A stretch of 64,000 bases of DNA from Nymphaea colorata (GCF_008831285.2 NC_045143.1:5589503-5653502), one strand, 5' to 3'. Positions 21,757 through 34,772 are shown, counted from the stretch's first letter. Notes: generated from the letters alone by a model not told the origin. Numbers and translations are program-made.

Positions 21757-24700
21757 TTGATGAAAAATTGTGGTGACGTTGTCCACATGCATGTAGCCGA
21801 GAGGGACGTTCTACATCAAATGGTGAAGATTGTTAGAAAAAGGGTAAATTGACTCTTGCGCTATGCTCTATCCAGTGCTTGAAGTTTTTGGTTCTAACTT
21901 TCAATGTTTGTTTGCAGCCTGTTGGGCATGTCAGGGAGAAGATCTTGTCTCTTGTTGACACCTGGCAAGAAGCTTTTGGTGGGCCAAGGGCCAGATATCC
22001 ACAATATTATGCTGCATACCGAGAATTATTGGTAGATATCATTTTCCTTTTTGGTGAAAGATATATATATATATATATATTTGTATACACACACTCCAAG
22101 TGGTTCATTGGACATGCGTAGGAGTGATGTAAAAATTTTCATATATTTGATTGGACGCTTCACCTATTTGTATCGCACAGCATTTAGCACATAAAGCAGC
22201 ATAGCTTTTTCCCGTTTCTTCAAGAGCCTTTTCCAGTGTCTCCCAGAATAACATTCGCAGTAGCTATTCATGTATTAGCAACATACTAGTGGAATGCATT
22301 TATAAGATATGGAACATTTAGCACTTTAGACACCCAAAAATCAGCAGCCTGAATCACCTTCTAATCTTCTAGATCTTTTGAAAATGAGAGTTAGTGAAAT
22401 AATTCAAGTTGAAGCACCTTTGAGTAGTCAAGAATCAACAAAAATATATGAAGATTCAGAATATGAAAATGGCACATGCAACTATGACTTCTTGAATGAT
22501 CCCATGGCTTCCTTGACCTGATTAACAAATGACAAAATGTTTCATCTACATGCTTCTAGCAATTCACTTGTCTCCAGAGTGCAGGTGCTGTATTTTCCAA
22601 AAAGATCTGAGGGAGCTGCTCCCATATTCACTCCTCCTCAAACACAGCCTCTGTCAAGTTACACTCAATCCTTGACTGGCCCAGATTATCAGCGAGCAAT
22701 CAGTTCAGAGTTTCCAACTTTGAGGTAGAGGCAAGTTATGTTTATGTGCGACATAAATTCACAGTGGATAAATTTGTAGCCTAGGATCTCATTTAATTCA
22801 TAACACAACTATTTTGATAATTTCACCCTAATTTTTCATCCTTAAGAAAGTAGTGGGGCAAACTTAGGTTTTCCAGTGACTGGTTTATGTTTTACTTTCT
22901 TGTAGATCTGTTCAATTTATGTTGCCTTGTTCCTCTAGATGTACAAATATTGCATTTATGCTACTTTTTATTTCTAGAAATGAAGTAAATATATAATCCT
23001 TAGGAGTTGTTGCTATCACGCGGAGAGTTAGGGATGAGAAACACACAATCAGCGTACAGGGTCAGTTTGACTCATTAGATGATTATTCATGGTTGCCATC
23101 AATGTCTCCGTAACCAGCAAGGGTTGCTTAACTTGTCTTGGCTCATATAATCTCATTAATATATGCATTACATATTATACATCACATTTTGTGTTATATG
23201 TAAGATACTCTATATAATGTTATGTGGAGTTCAGATGTCTTGTAAATTTTGTATGTATTTACTTTGCACATACATATATTTTGTCAAGATCAATTTTGAT
23301 AGCTCTAAATGTCAGGTTTTGATCTACTTACAAGTTACAACAAACTCCTGCTCGACTTGTTTATTATGTGTTTCTGTGCTATTTGTCAACAGTCTTCATT
23401 ATTAATGAATCTGAAGAATTGCTGGACAATTGGTCCACTTACATGATAATGTTTGCAACCCAACTTTAGAATGGGCCGATTTGTCTTTCTCAACAGGATG
23501 CTTTCACTGACATAATTTTTTGTCAGAAAGAAAATTGATTTTTTTTCTCTGTAGCTTGAATGTCCTTTTATTGGATGATAGTAGCTCTGTAACAGCTCAC
23601 TCTTGATTTAACATAAATTTGAGTCAAACAATGTCAAGCTAGCTGTCTCATGATTTTAGGATCATCCTGACCTTGCCTAGGCATTGTCTCGTTCTTTTTC
23701 TGTCAATGTGTGCCAAGTTGTCATCTATAATCGTGATGAATTAGTTGAAAAATAGATTATCTGCATATGGTTGCACCTTTATGAACCGAATCTTTTATCA
23801 ATTTCCCTCCTCATTTTTTCTTTTTTCCTTTGTTAGCCTTACGGAAATCCAGAATGCTCGCGGTATAATGGATGTTCTTGTTGAAATGTTAAATGCTTTA
23901 GAGCCAGGAAATAAGGAGGTAATGTGGTCGACAAGCCAATAGTGTATTTTTAACTGTTCAATCTAGATTGTTTTTCTAATCTGGGAACTTTTCCAGCCCT
24001 CACAATTAGACGTGCAATAACCATATTTTGAAATCTTTATATAAAGGATAAAAGTTGCTTTAGTTTTGCAGCTTGCTGAAACGCTGTTTTACTTTGCAGG
24101 CTCTCAAACAAGAGGTAATTGTAGACCTGGTTGAACAGTGTCGTTCTTATAAACAGAGAGTTGTTCAGCTTGTGAATACTACTACTTCGTAAGAATTCCA
24201 ACTTCCTTATTGTATTATTAAAATAAATGTGTGTACTCAATTATAATATACAACAATGATATGCAGAATTGCAATTATTAGTATTTGTGTAAATCTTGTT
24301 GCAATTTTCAACATGGACTGGGCTTCTGGGTTGTATGAATTGCAACTATTGCTGATGTTAGTTGTTTTTATTCACAGAGACGAGGAATTGCTTTGTCAGG
24401 GCTTATCACTGAATGATGATTTGGAAAGGCTTCTCTCTAAGCATGATGTAATTTCTTCTGGTATTGCAGTTCATCCTGAGACGAAAAAAACTACTTCAGC
24501 ATTTTTAGGCATTGGTGATGGGTCAGGTGTCAGTAACACTAGTTCAGCAAAGATGAACAAGGGGTAATATGATACTTCTTGAATTTCTGTCTTTTCCAGC
24601 TTTTTGATGATGCAGTGCTATTGTCTTCTCTTTGCCTTGTTATTGTATGCGGTGATTTAATGGCACGTGACCAAATGATTTTTTAGGGCCATTCATGTGC

Positions 24701-25580
24701 ATGAACAATGTGCACTTAGCCATGAGTTCATGACTTTGAATAGTGTCTTTGTAGCATCCTGGTCAGGACAATGACCAAGTCCATCGGGATCCAAGTTGTT
24801 TTTTCAATTCCGAGCAGTTGTTTGCATGCCTTGAAATGAGGATTCCCGTAAACCTTGAATGAGGATTCCCATAAACCTATCTCTATTATTATCCAGTCAC
24901 TTACTTTGATTTAGCTGAACTTATACTGATTACTAGTCTCAACAGCAATGGGAGCACCTCAACAGCTGCAGGCACAGATGCAGCCTGCGGTATATCCAAA
25001 TGGGGGTATGCCAAACATGGGATCACCCCACTATGATCAGGCGGTTACTTACAAAGGGTGAATGTAAATCAAACTGCCTGGAGCACACAGTTTGCAAACT
25101 TGAGCCCGCATCAGCAGAATGCCATTTATGGCATGATAAGCGTCTTTCTGTTTTGATAGAAATTCGAGGATTCCATCTCTTTCCAACTCTTTAGTTTTGT
25201 CATCTTACAAAGTAGATGATGTGTGCTTATGTCTCATTGATTTACTCCTTTTGTACGATTTCACAGGCGCCCCACAGAGGCTTCCTCCAGCACCCTGGGA
25301 TGTCCAGCCCATCCAGACTCAAGCTACGGCCATTGCTTTTATCCAGCAGCCAGGGTTGCAGTTTCCTGACCAGAGGACTGCATACTAGTTTGCTACAGCG
25401 CAGCACTTATCTCAAAGGGCACGAGGCCTTTCACTCCAAGATAATAGATACGCGAGTCCTTACCAGACTTCTGAATCTTACTTGCAGCCCAAGAATCAAG
25501 CTAAGCCTGAGGACAAACTCTTTGGTGATCTTGTAAACATTGCGAAGACAAAATCCAAACCCTCTGCTTCTGTTAGTTGA
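21757..25580 (+). pseudogene. TOL: TOL pseudogene, block C
   Basis: Exon remnants are 21,757-21,843 (5' end and acceptor lost), 21,918-22,031, 22,578-22,724, 23,837-23,918, 24,100-24,188, 24,378-24,563, about 24,941-25,140 and 25,267-25,580. Lesions against block A: truncation before the last VHS exons; a 1-bp insertion near 22,592 in the linker exon; a roughly 2.1-kb deletion (block A about 3293-5385) that removes the end of one intron, its acceptor and most of the Gln-rich exon; a 1-bp deletion near 25,045 and a small deletion near 25,072; a donor changed from GT to GC at 25,141; and TAC changed to TAG at 25,386-25,388 in the last exon. The GAT-encoding exons are still nearly identical to block A. 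Confidence 0.93.
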
Positions 25581-25922
25581 CTGGAAAGCTCATGTTACTT
25601 TTGAATGACATGCAGCTTCTAGTTCCTGGTTCTGGTGGCCTATTGTGCCTTCCATTCATATGTCCACTTATTGAAGCGATGTATATTCTTTTCCCATATA
25701 CTCTTTTAAAATTTTAGTAACCGTTCCTTGTAAAGTCAGAGTGCAGCTTTTGTTTCATTTCGTCGAGCTGGTTTCTGGACTTTGTTTTGTTCAAGTGTGT
25801 AGTTGGGTGCAGCCAGGCGTCTTTTTCCACCTGATGTAATTTTTGGTCTAGGCGTGAACTTCCATCACTGTCCTCAGTGTCCCAAAGTTTCAAGCAACAT
25901 GATTAGCTGATATGGAACTTAG

Positions 25923-26018
25923 GTCTCTTTGGAGACATCCAATAAAATTGGAACGATATGGAGAGAAAATTAGCATGACCCTTGCATAAGGATGACACAA
26001 ATATTAAACTTACAAGAG
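25923..26018 (+). pseudogene. U6 snRNA-like pseudogene, block C
   Basis: This is the copy closest to real U6: it keeps GGAGACATCC, AAAATTGGAACGATA and the AGAAAATTAGCATG core. The ACAGAGA box reads TGGAGAGA and the 3' part is AT-substituted. No upstream sequence element or TATA box is seen at the right distance. Confidence 0.82.
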
Positions 26019-27240
26019 GTACACAGGACGTAACGTTGACGTTGATGCCGAATAGATAGGAAGGAGGCAATCTGGATGCCGCCTCATTAACTTTTATGGC
26101 TTTGAAGAGGGAGACGGTTCGGCCAAGCACGCCTAGATTCGACCTGGCAACATTTATCATCTTCTAGCATGAACAGAGTCTGGCAGGCTCAAACTGTAAA
26201 AGAGATGGTGATGTGCAAGCCATATATATTATATAGGTGGGAGAGATGGAGAGAGAGAGAGAATTGAATTGATCTTTTGTCGATACAAGAACAGAAACGC
26301 TGGAAAAGGAACAGAGACAACGCCCCAGAAGTTTACATTTAAGGCTTAAGGAACAGTAATCGAAGGCTAATCAAAATTTCGTTTGCCATTCAAATAAGGT
26401 TGTTATTCTGCTCGTTGATGGTCATAAAGGCAATGAAAGACCTGCCAAAAACATCAAAAAAAAGGGGAAATATATCAAAAATCTTCCAACAACTTGCAAT
26501 CGTACCACTGCTCAGAGAAGGTAGGATGAAGAAAAAGACACACAGCGGATAATAGTCAACACCCATGGAAACAAACAAGCCAATGCATTCAGAGTTTGCC
26601 GCTATGCAAGTGAAGAAGCTTTAGAAGATGTGTAAGCACACATGCATAATCCCAAATGGCGCTAGTAGTAGCTTGCACACATTCATGAATAGATGTACTG
26701 CTGGTGCAGTTGTTAACTTAGGCTTTAATGAAATGCATAAATTTCATTTCAGATTGTACATATAAGGTATGGGACATAATATTTTCACAACGACCAATTT
26801 TGACAACCTTGGCTTCTATCTTTATCTCTCTTATCAAAAATATGATTTGAATGGAGAGAACAAGGAGAGAGATACGGACAGAAGCCAGTTAACAAGATTT
26901 GGAGAAGTCGGGAACTTTATTCATACAAAAGAAATGTGTGAAACCAATCCGATTTTAAACTGGTTGACTATGCCCTTCATTTAGAGTTCATTTTTAAAAT
27001 AGCCATACAGATACAATATGCATGTCTAAAAACACATAAATCAACATAAAATCAGTTTTTTTTAATATTTAAGATGAGTTTGAGAAGCTAAAACATTTCA
27101 GACTGTTGATTTTAGAATAGATTATTAACTTTTTGGATGTTAAGATCACAACTATAAGAAAGCTGACAGAAAAAATGAGCAAAAAATGTTTAAAATGATG
27201 TTTGGTAAAACCAACCTCAATATGGGACTGCTTGAATGTG

Positions 27241-27286
<46 letters not shown>

Positions 27287-28810
27287 TGTGTGTGTGTGTG
27301 TGCACTTGCACATGCATCTGCACCCACACTCATGCGACTTAAGGAGAACATGTACACAGTTGCACAAGGTTCAAATGACCAAATCAAACTGATTCAAGCT
27401 TATTTGTATAATTCTCAGAAGAGTAAATTGTCCATTAATTGCTCTCAAATAGGAATTACTCTGCTCTGTGGTCAGCAAATAAAGTTACGATTATTTATTA
27501 GCTCATATTTTTTTCAACAATATGACCAGCTGGACAAGTGGACATGCATGTATTTCCAAATTTAAAGATGTGGATGGCAGGGCTCGACAATTTATGTACA
27601 TTCTCATTACAGTGAGATGTAATCAGACAGACAAAGTGCTAATGTGTGCAGAAGAATGCATGCCAACTGACCTTTGCAACCCCTAAGGTGATGCAATATG
27701 TCATGGATGTCCTTGAGCTCAATGCAGACAAGAGACAAGACAACGTAAGCTTGTTGATATCATTGATTCAATCAAGAATTTATTTTACCATTGATTGACT
27801 AGAGTTGATTGACTAGATTATAGTTCCTGTCACAAGGCATCTTTGGTCAGGTTTGCTGTTAAAACAATGTACAGTTGTGGTTTTTGCTCTACCAGTATGT
27901 AAGATGCTCTGTTATGTTATTGAATCTCATAGACAAATACAGATGCACATAAAAAAGGACCTAATTGATGATTTACTCATGCTTTTGGTCAGCAAATGCC
28001 AAGTTCCAAATTGAAGAACATGGTGGACTGCAAGTCCAGAATAGTCCAATAGGGCATGGTTTACGCCCTGATCTTCACTTCAGGCCTGGGAACGTGTTCA
28101 TCGTCTTAGCCCAATTGCCAGCACATAAGTGTGAGGGAAGGATCTTGTTGGTTTAACACTTTAGATCCTTTTAACTGTTAAGCCAAGCATCTCTCTAGTT
28201 CAAATCTTTTCCCTCCTTGAGATATCTAAATTAGATTGCAACAGTAAGCGGTCAACTTATAGTTTTTTAACTTTGTTCTAGATGGAGTACCCATTGTATG
28301 CTATCGTAGATAAGTTTTGTTGCAATTACATTGTAAATGTATAGAGCATCATATACTAAACTGGAAGAGAAAAAAAATGAACGCGCCATGTATACATTAC
28401 TGGGAGACGACGATTATCGCTAACATTACCCCGTTGCTATTCCCAAGGAAGCATGGAATTTTGCACATGAATTGGAAAAGGGAAGAAAATGTGCTGTCCA
28501 TCAACCAATGCCATTAGTACTGACTAATGGACAATTGGAATGGAATGATTTTCACCTAACAAAATCTAAACAAATTACAGACGCCTGCTAAGGCCACGTA
28601 CCAAAATCCATCATTTGAAACCCAAAAAACGAATCGACTGCTGTTGCTGACTACACAGATATCAACAAGTGATGGAAAATTGAAAATGAGCGCCAGCATA
28701 TGAACTGTAATAAATCCGGCAATTCTTAAAGCTGATACTAAGAAAATACCGAAAATTTTGGAATAAGAAGCGAAAACTACCATGAACCATGAAACCAGAA
28801 TAACGAAAGA
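26019..28810. other. Spacer of block C, no gene seen
   Basis: Shared with the spacers of A and B. It includes a (TA)n(TG)n microsatellite at 27,246-27,302 and keeps the roughly 150 bp around 27,950-28,090 that block A has lost. The stretch next to NFD6 probably contains that gene's 3' UTR. Confidence 0.65.
27246..27302. repeat. (TA)n(TG)n compound microsatellite
   Basis: A TA run followed by a TG run, longer than at the same site in blocks A (about 7824-7855) and B (about 17,305-17,322). Confidence 0.95.
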
Positions 28811-29212
28811 TCAAGTAAGCTCAGTTTCTTCATATTTCAAGTAGAACAAGGAAACGGGAATAAAATGGGTGGGAGTCTGTTCACCTTGTGGGACCAATCC
28901 CCAACTCTGCGACTCCGAAGCCAGTCTCGATCTCAACAGCGCAGACGCGATTGCATTATGCAGAGGCATCATCGAGCCCGAGCAGCTCAACTCCACCGGT
29001 AATCTACCGCATACAAATTATGTCAAGTCAGAACCAAAAGATCCCACAAGAAAAAAAAAATGGTGGGTAGTTCACCTCGAAATGCAGGAGAAGTGGGATC
29101 GGCACATAGAGGTTCGAGCTGGGGAAACGGGTTTTGCTGTCTTTGAGAAGAGGACGAGCCCGGAAGAGCTCAATCTAGCGGCTGCTCTCCTGAAGAGCAT
29201 GGTGGTCGCCAT
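28811..29212 (-). CDS. NFD6: NUCLEAR FUSION DEFECTIVE 6-like small organellar protein
   Basis: The minus-strand start is at 29,212-29,210 in a strong context (GCAGCCATGG), with an in-frame stop upstream. Exon 1 is 29,212-29,076 (MATTMLFRRAAARLSSSG..., an Arg/Ser/Ala-rich presequence typical of mitochondrial import). The GT-AG intron is 29,075-29,004. Exon 2 starts at 29,003 and encodes LPVELSCSGSMMPLHNAIAS then ALLRSRLASESQSWGLVPQ. A GTGAAC donor follows at 28,884; reading through it gives a stop at 28,811. The third exon of a spliced form was not resolved. The LPVEL-C-SMMPLH-ASALL pattern is that of the NFD6/NOXY2 family of small plant organelle proteins. This is the only intact copy in the window: A is broken and B has lost it. 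Confidence 0.75.
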
Positions 29213-29417
29213 GGCTGCCGGAGAAAGGGAACAAGACGGGAGAGAGAGAGTCGAGTTGAGTGAGACTTAGGGGTTTCCCAGTGACAGAAAATTACAATCT
29301 GGGCCTGTTTTATACCTGAAATAGCTGAAACAGCCTTGTTTTCAGAGGTCCAGAATTCTTTATGGTGCTTCCAATGCGCAGCATTTGCCCAAGACCACAG
29401 AAAATGAAGTGCACATC

Positions 29418-29590
29418 CAGGGGCGGAGGCAGTGGTCAGCCCTCCCCCTCCCTCCTCTCATACTTTAAAAATAATAATAATAATAATTTTAAAAAAATTA
29501 GTTTAATCTATATAAAAATATTTAAAAATGATATTTTGGGTCATGTTAAAATTTTGAAACTATAATTTGATCCTTCAACAAAAAAATTCT
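29418..29590. mobile_element. hAT-like MITE remnant, related to 56,974-57,151
   Basis: Begins CAGGGGCGGAGGC and shares with the element at 56,974 an internal stretch of about 75 bp around CATGTTAAAATTTTGAAAC. The right inverted end is not recognisable, so it is truncated or diverged. It contains a short (AAT)n run. Confidence 0.6.
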
Positions 29591-30570
29591 AACTCTATCA
29601 ACATTTGAGACGAACATCACTCTTGCTATTGCTATGTTACTTGTGACGATATAATATCCTTTAACATCTAGTCGCCTTTTTATTGTAGGTTGTTTTGTTC
29701 CAAAATCGAATTGTGTGTTACCCCATAAGAGGGATGAGTGTGAAAGACTATAAAAATTTTTTATGAGTGGGGCTGAATTAATGTTTATAAATTTTAATAA
29801 TAATCAAAATATCATTTTTCAAAATTTTTATATACGATGAGTGATTTTTTTTTTAAAATTTACATGTACATTTAATAGGGATGCCAATGGTTTCTTCGAA
29901 TTGAATGTAGATTTATTGAATGTCATATATTCTGATTTGATTTAAATTCGATTACAAATAAAAGAGGGTCTAATACTTTATTGGAATCAAATTTTAAAAT
30001 TCACAATCAGAATTTGACTTTGATGTTCGCATCTGAATTTGGACTTACTTTTAAATACTCAATTGATCGCGAACCATATTGTGATATGTTAAAAACTGAC
30101 CATCGAAATATATGGATGTTATATGTGATATCATTTGAAATTGTATGTGAGTTCAAATTTAATCGGATATTTCTACAGGATCAAATTCAAATCCTAATTT
30201 GATTATTTATTGAATTCAAATTGAACCCAAATGTGATCGGATATCATTTTTTTGAATATGAATATGATCCGACTTAGACGTGTGGTCTTTCATTTTCTTT
30301 CCTCCAATTTCTCTCCTCATTCATTTTTCTTTTATTTCCTTTCCTTCCTTTCTATCTATTTCTTTCATTTCCTTCCTCTCTATCGAAATAGGGCATAAAG
30401 CTAAATACAAAGCAAATTAAGTGAAAATTTTGGCGCGAAACCATATTTTGTTTAACACACTCAACAATATGAACCCCATAAATGATAAATGATAAAATTC
30501 ATCAAAATTAGGATATGACTTGATCTGCGCTCAAGGAGCAAATATTTTGATATACTCGGTCAAGCGACAA

Positions 30571-30877
30571 TAGGCCTGGGCATCGGGCCGGGTACCCCAC
30601 GGGTACCTGGTACTCAGCTCGATAATGTAATGGGCTGGATTGGGCTCGTTGGAACGGGGCTCGATTCGACCCCATAATTTTTATTTTTTTTTTAATTCTA
30701 TTAACAATATATATTTTATTATTAAAAGTATATTTTATATTAAAAAAGTATTTTTTTATTGTAACTGGGTTGGGACCAGGCTCAGGTTTTGCGTATCAGG
30801 CCCGAACTCGGGTTTGGGACATCAGCCGGCCCAAACACGGCTCTTACTGGGCCGAGCCAGCCCGATGCCCAGGTCTA
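30571..30877. mobile_element. hAT-like MITE with GGGCATCGGGC ends, 307 bp
   Basis: Terminal inverted repeats begin TAGGCCTGGGCATCGGGC on the left and TAGACCTGGGCATCGGGC on the right (17 of 18 match). The element is flanked by perfect 8-bp direct repeats AGCGACAA at 30,563-30,570 and 30,878-30,885. The middle is AT-rich. A second family member is at 49,971-50,310. Confidence 0.9.
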
Positions 30878-31903
30878 AGCGACAACATTCACAAAACCAA
30901 GCGAAAAGGGACTTCCACAAAAAAAGTTTTGTGAAATAGAAACATGGTGTCATGTATTTTAAGAACATGTATCCCAAAGACACAAGCCAAACACTTTTTT
31001 AAACAGTATTTTGTTCATAATCTTTTCAAAACTCTTGTGAGATGCAACTCATTTTCTGTTTCCTACTTTAAATGCAACACAAATCAGATGTGACCGTTTC
31101 AGGGTGGTTGAAAAATGAAGTTTTGAACGCAAATCGGACATAAAACGGATCGATACATATGGATCGGATATAAAATAAAATTCGGGTAGGAAAGAAACAG
31201 GTCCAGGTTTAAGATTAGAAGATCCGAAGAACCAGCTCGATTTTTAAATAATAAAGTTTAGATACTGACCCGGACCCGAGAACCCATCTTGGACGGGTTT
31301 AACCGACTCGAGAGATCGACTCGATCCGGATAAACATAAACTCGATCCAGTCACGGTGTCACCCTCTCTGAGCGGAAGATGTCGTGCCGAGACCGACGGC
31401 GGAGGGTTCACCACCGGGAGAACCATTGAATTCTGACCGTCGGATCGATTCCAGCAAGCGCTACCGTCCGATGGGCACTAGGACCGCGATCCCACCGTAG
31501 AATATTACGAATTCAATTTCAAAAGGCAGAGAGGGAGGAGAGAAGGCACGCTCTGATGCTGCTTTCTCTCTCGTTCCTCTTTTTATTTTCTTTGTTTCCC
31601 CTACCCACCTCTTGAAGCGAAATCGCCTCGCTTTCGTTCCCGCCACGCCCCTCCCTCGATCGGAACCCCTCAGCTTCCGCTATTTCTCGCCCGTTTCCGG
31701 CCTCAGTCCTCATTGATTCCGGTGAAGGGCTTTAGCTGTTCCGCTGGAATTTTGTTGCCTACATCGACCTCGTACTTTTGAGGAGATCGCTCCGTGGAAT
31801 CGCTTGACGTGTTTAGGTTCCTGAGCTTTGAGCGGTAAATTCTCCTCAACGTTCAGGAGAATCGTTGCTCCTGGTATGAAAATTTGGACCCGCTGAGGCG
31901 GTG

Positions 31904-34772
31904 ATGGAGCAAGGGCTCCAGCAGGCGGATTTTGCAGGGAAGAAGCTGGCCGCTAGACAGCTAGATTTCACCGGAATATGCAGCACCTCCGCAGCTGTGG
32001 CCGAGAGTCTGCCCCGCCCCTCAGCGATTCCTGTCTTGTGAGTGTCAAGATCATCCCGGCTTCATCCCGCTCAATTTGTTGCTTGTGTCTTCAATTCTTC
32101 GGTTCACGGGAACTCCTTTATAATTTTTCCGATTCAAAAAATTGTTGCGCAAGTCCTCCAAAGATGCATGTCTTGGTTACCTTTCCGAGTTCTTTTTTTT
32201 TTTGGGAGAAAATTTAAATTTTAAACGTTTTTGATCTACAGGCGTTTCAGGATCGTGGATTTGTAGTCCGATTTCTTGTATATAATGGCGATTTCGTCTG
32301 TAGAATACAATTTTAATTTCAGTAGTTTCTTCTTGGCTTTAAATTTGAAACTGACTGACGGAAATTTGTTGTTAAATTTCCTAAAGCTTGCGTTTTGGAC
32401 GAAGATCTTTGTTCTTCCGTTACGTTCTCCGTTTTACTGTGTGAAAATTTCTTTCTTTAATTTTTTTCTTTTGTATTGGAAATTATTGCGCTAAGACTTA
32501 AGAGTTAGCCAATTTCAGAAGGCTTTGGTCTTCTATCTGGGCAAAACGGTTCTTTTCGGTCTTCTTTTGGTATGAGTTTTAAATGACTTATTTTTTAGTT
32601 GCAAGCATTCTTCCTTGTTGTTTCTCATTTTGTTTTTGTTTTTTAACTAAACAACGCATTTCCTAAATGATTAAAATGCATGGTGAATTATGCAGCAGTG
32701 CACCTGGAGATTGTAACTGTATGAACATGTCCTGTTTAGAAATGATTTCTTTATTATTGTCGCTTTTTGCCTTCTTCGGTTACAGTTTCTTTACTAAAAC
32801 TATACGCAGTATACTTCCTATACATGCGTCGGAACCATATGTAGAAAAAGAAACACCCACTTATTTATAACTATGATACAGTTGAAATATTCTATCGTAG
32901 TTGACCTACAAAGATCAATGAGTATCTATTGAGTGAATGCATGAAAAGGGGGAGGGAGTTTTTTTTTTAAATTATAGTTTACTTGAATTATATAATTATT
33001 TCTTAAATATATATTTATTGGTCTTTTTTTTATGTCTGGGCAAAGAGGAGATGATTTTTTACATTGTATCTTTTACATAAGTTTTATATTTATTTTTAAT
33101 ATTGTTTTATTTTTAGGTGTTACATTTCGTACATCTTTAGTCTGTTCTTTTTCCACGATCCCGGTACACAGTTGTCGGATTTCTATAAAGAGAAAATACA
33201 GAATACGTTTCACAGTCTTAAGCGATAAGGTTCTAAGGTTTGGACGTTATTCTGCAGTTTAAACTGCATCATATTTCACTTGATTTGTTTGGTGGAGTAC
33301 ATAAAATGCTATCTGATTGCCGGGGTCATACTCTCCGTGCTACTTATCTCATAAGTTTTTTACGTAATGCTGCATTGAAATTTGAAGGTGAATGTTATTT
33401 CCTTTTCCCTGAGTAGCCGGCTGTTGGTTGTTTTCTTCCTGGAACTAAGATAGAACTTAGAAGATGTTAACAGTTAATTTCTTTGCTTACTAAGTGAAAA
33501 AAAAGAATTGCTATTTTCTTGATGTTTCTCTTTTTGTTTGATATTCATGAACCTATCATTTGGTATTGTTGTCTGATTTTTGTTTGTTTGTTTGTTTGTT
33601 TTGTTTTTTTTGTTTTTTTTTATATACAGAAAGCCAGAATCACCAAGGTCTTCAAGACCTCCCCGCTCAATTTTTGATTCAAAAGATGGCACTCCTAAGA
33701 AACCAAAGCAGTGCAACTGCAAGCATTCAAAATGCTTGAAATTGTAAGTGCCATATGAGTTGATATGTTTGTTCAATTTGTTTTTGTGGTGTTTGTCATT
33801 TTATGAAGATATAGGTTATTTTTCCCTGTGAAAATTTTGAAAGACAAGCAGTTGAAGATGCTGCATGTGAGAAAGTGAGAGAATTTAGAGGCCACGGAAT
33901 CTGACTATTTGGGACTTGAGAGTTAATCCGTATTCTTCTTAATCTTCTTTTGAGATATCATTTGATGACCTCGGCCCTTGGGTTTCATATTCAAGAAAGA
34001 TTTGGAAAACCTGGTTTGTTCAATGCAACAAGACATGTCACAGGAATGGGGATTCAGGAAGGAACTGGATTCATTCACCCTTCAGGATGCAGACTTGTTC
34101 AATAGAGGCATTTTTCAATTTTGTGAGAGATAATTTCATTTAGAGACATGCTGTTCTTTTTATGGTCACATTTTTCGCATTGCAGAATCTAACTTTTAAA
34201 CCTTGCCAATTCTTTCTCCTTTTGCATTAATGTGCTTGTGAGTTGAAGTACATGTAAAGTTAGTGCAGTTGCTAATTCTTTTGGATAACTTATACTTTCC
34301 ATATTTCGTCCAAGTATGCTAGTTGTGGTTGTTATCCGTGTGAGTCCAGTGCATTCTATAGTATGTTCATTTGCAACCACTAGGTATGCTTTTATGTTAT
34401 TCCCTTGATTATGCATATTCAGGAGTGGTCTACCCTCTACTCATGATTCTCTGGTAGACTAATCTTTGTCAAGTCCATCGTAGCGCTGGAAAATTGTATA
34501 TCGAATATGTGGTAAGTATAATTGACATTGTCTGTCAGTCTAAGTCACATAAGTACAACAGTTTTGCCCAAGTACCAGTAGCAATATGGCGGTACTGGTA
34601 CGTGGGTATGTCCATGGTATGTTTGGATCGGTTTCAAGTTGGAACCGATCCAAAACACTATTTTTTCTTTTGTTAAGTTCTAAACATTGTCTTCATGATG
34701 TATCAGAGTATGATTTTTGTTTTATGTTTGTGTTTTTGTGGAATTTTGCATACACACGCACACACTCATTCT

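Larger units (their letters stand above)
29213..31903. other. AT-rich spacer between block C and TCX gene, transposon remnants
   Basis: Block homology ends near 29,170 inside NFD6 exon 1 relative to block A. Beyond it lie an hAT-like remnant (29,418-29,590), low-complexity AT-rich sequence to about 30,300, a complete MITE (30,571-30,877), GGATC/CGGAT-rich sequence around 31,140-31,330, and a CT-rich stretch at 31,550-31,720 that probably begins the TCX 5' UTR. No IPK2 sequence is present. Confidence 0.65.
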
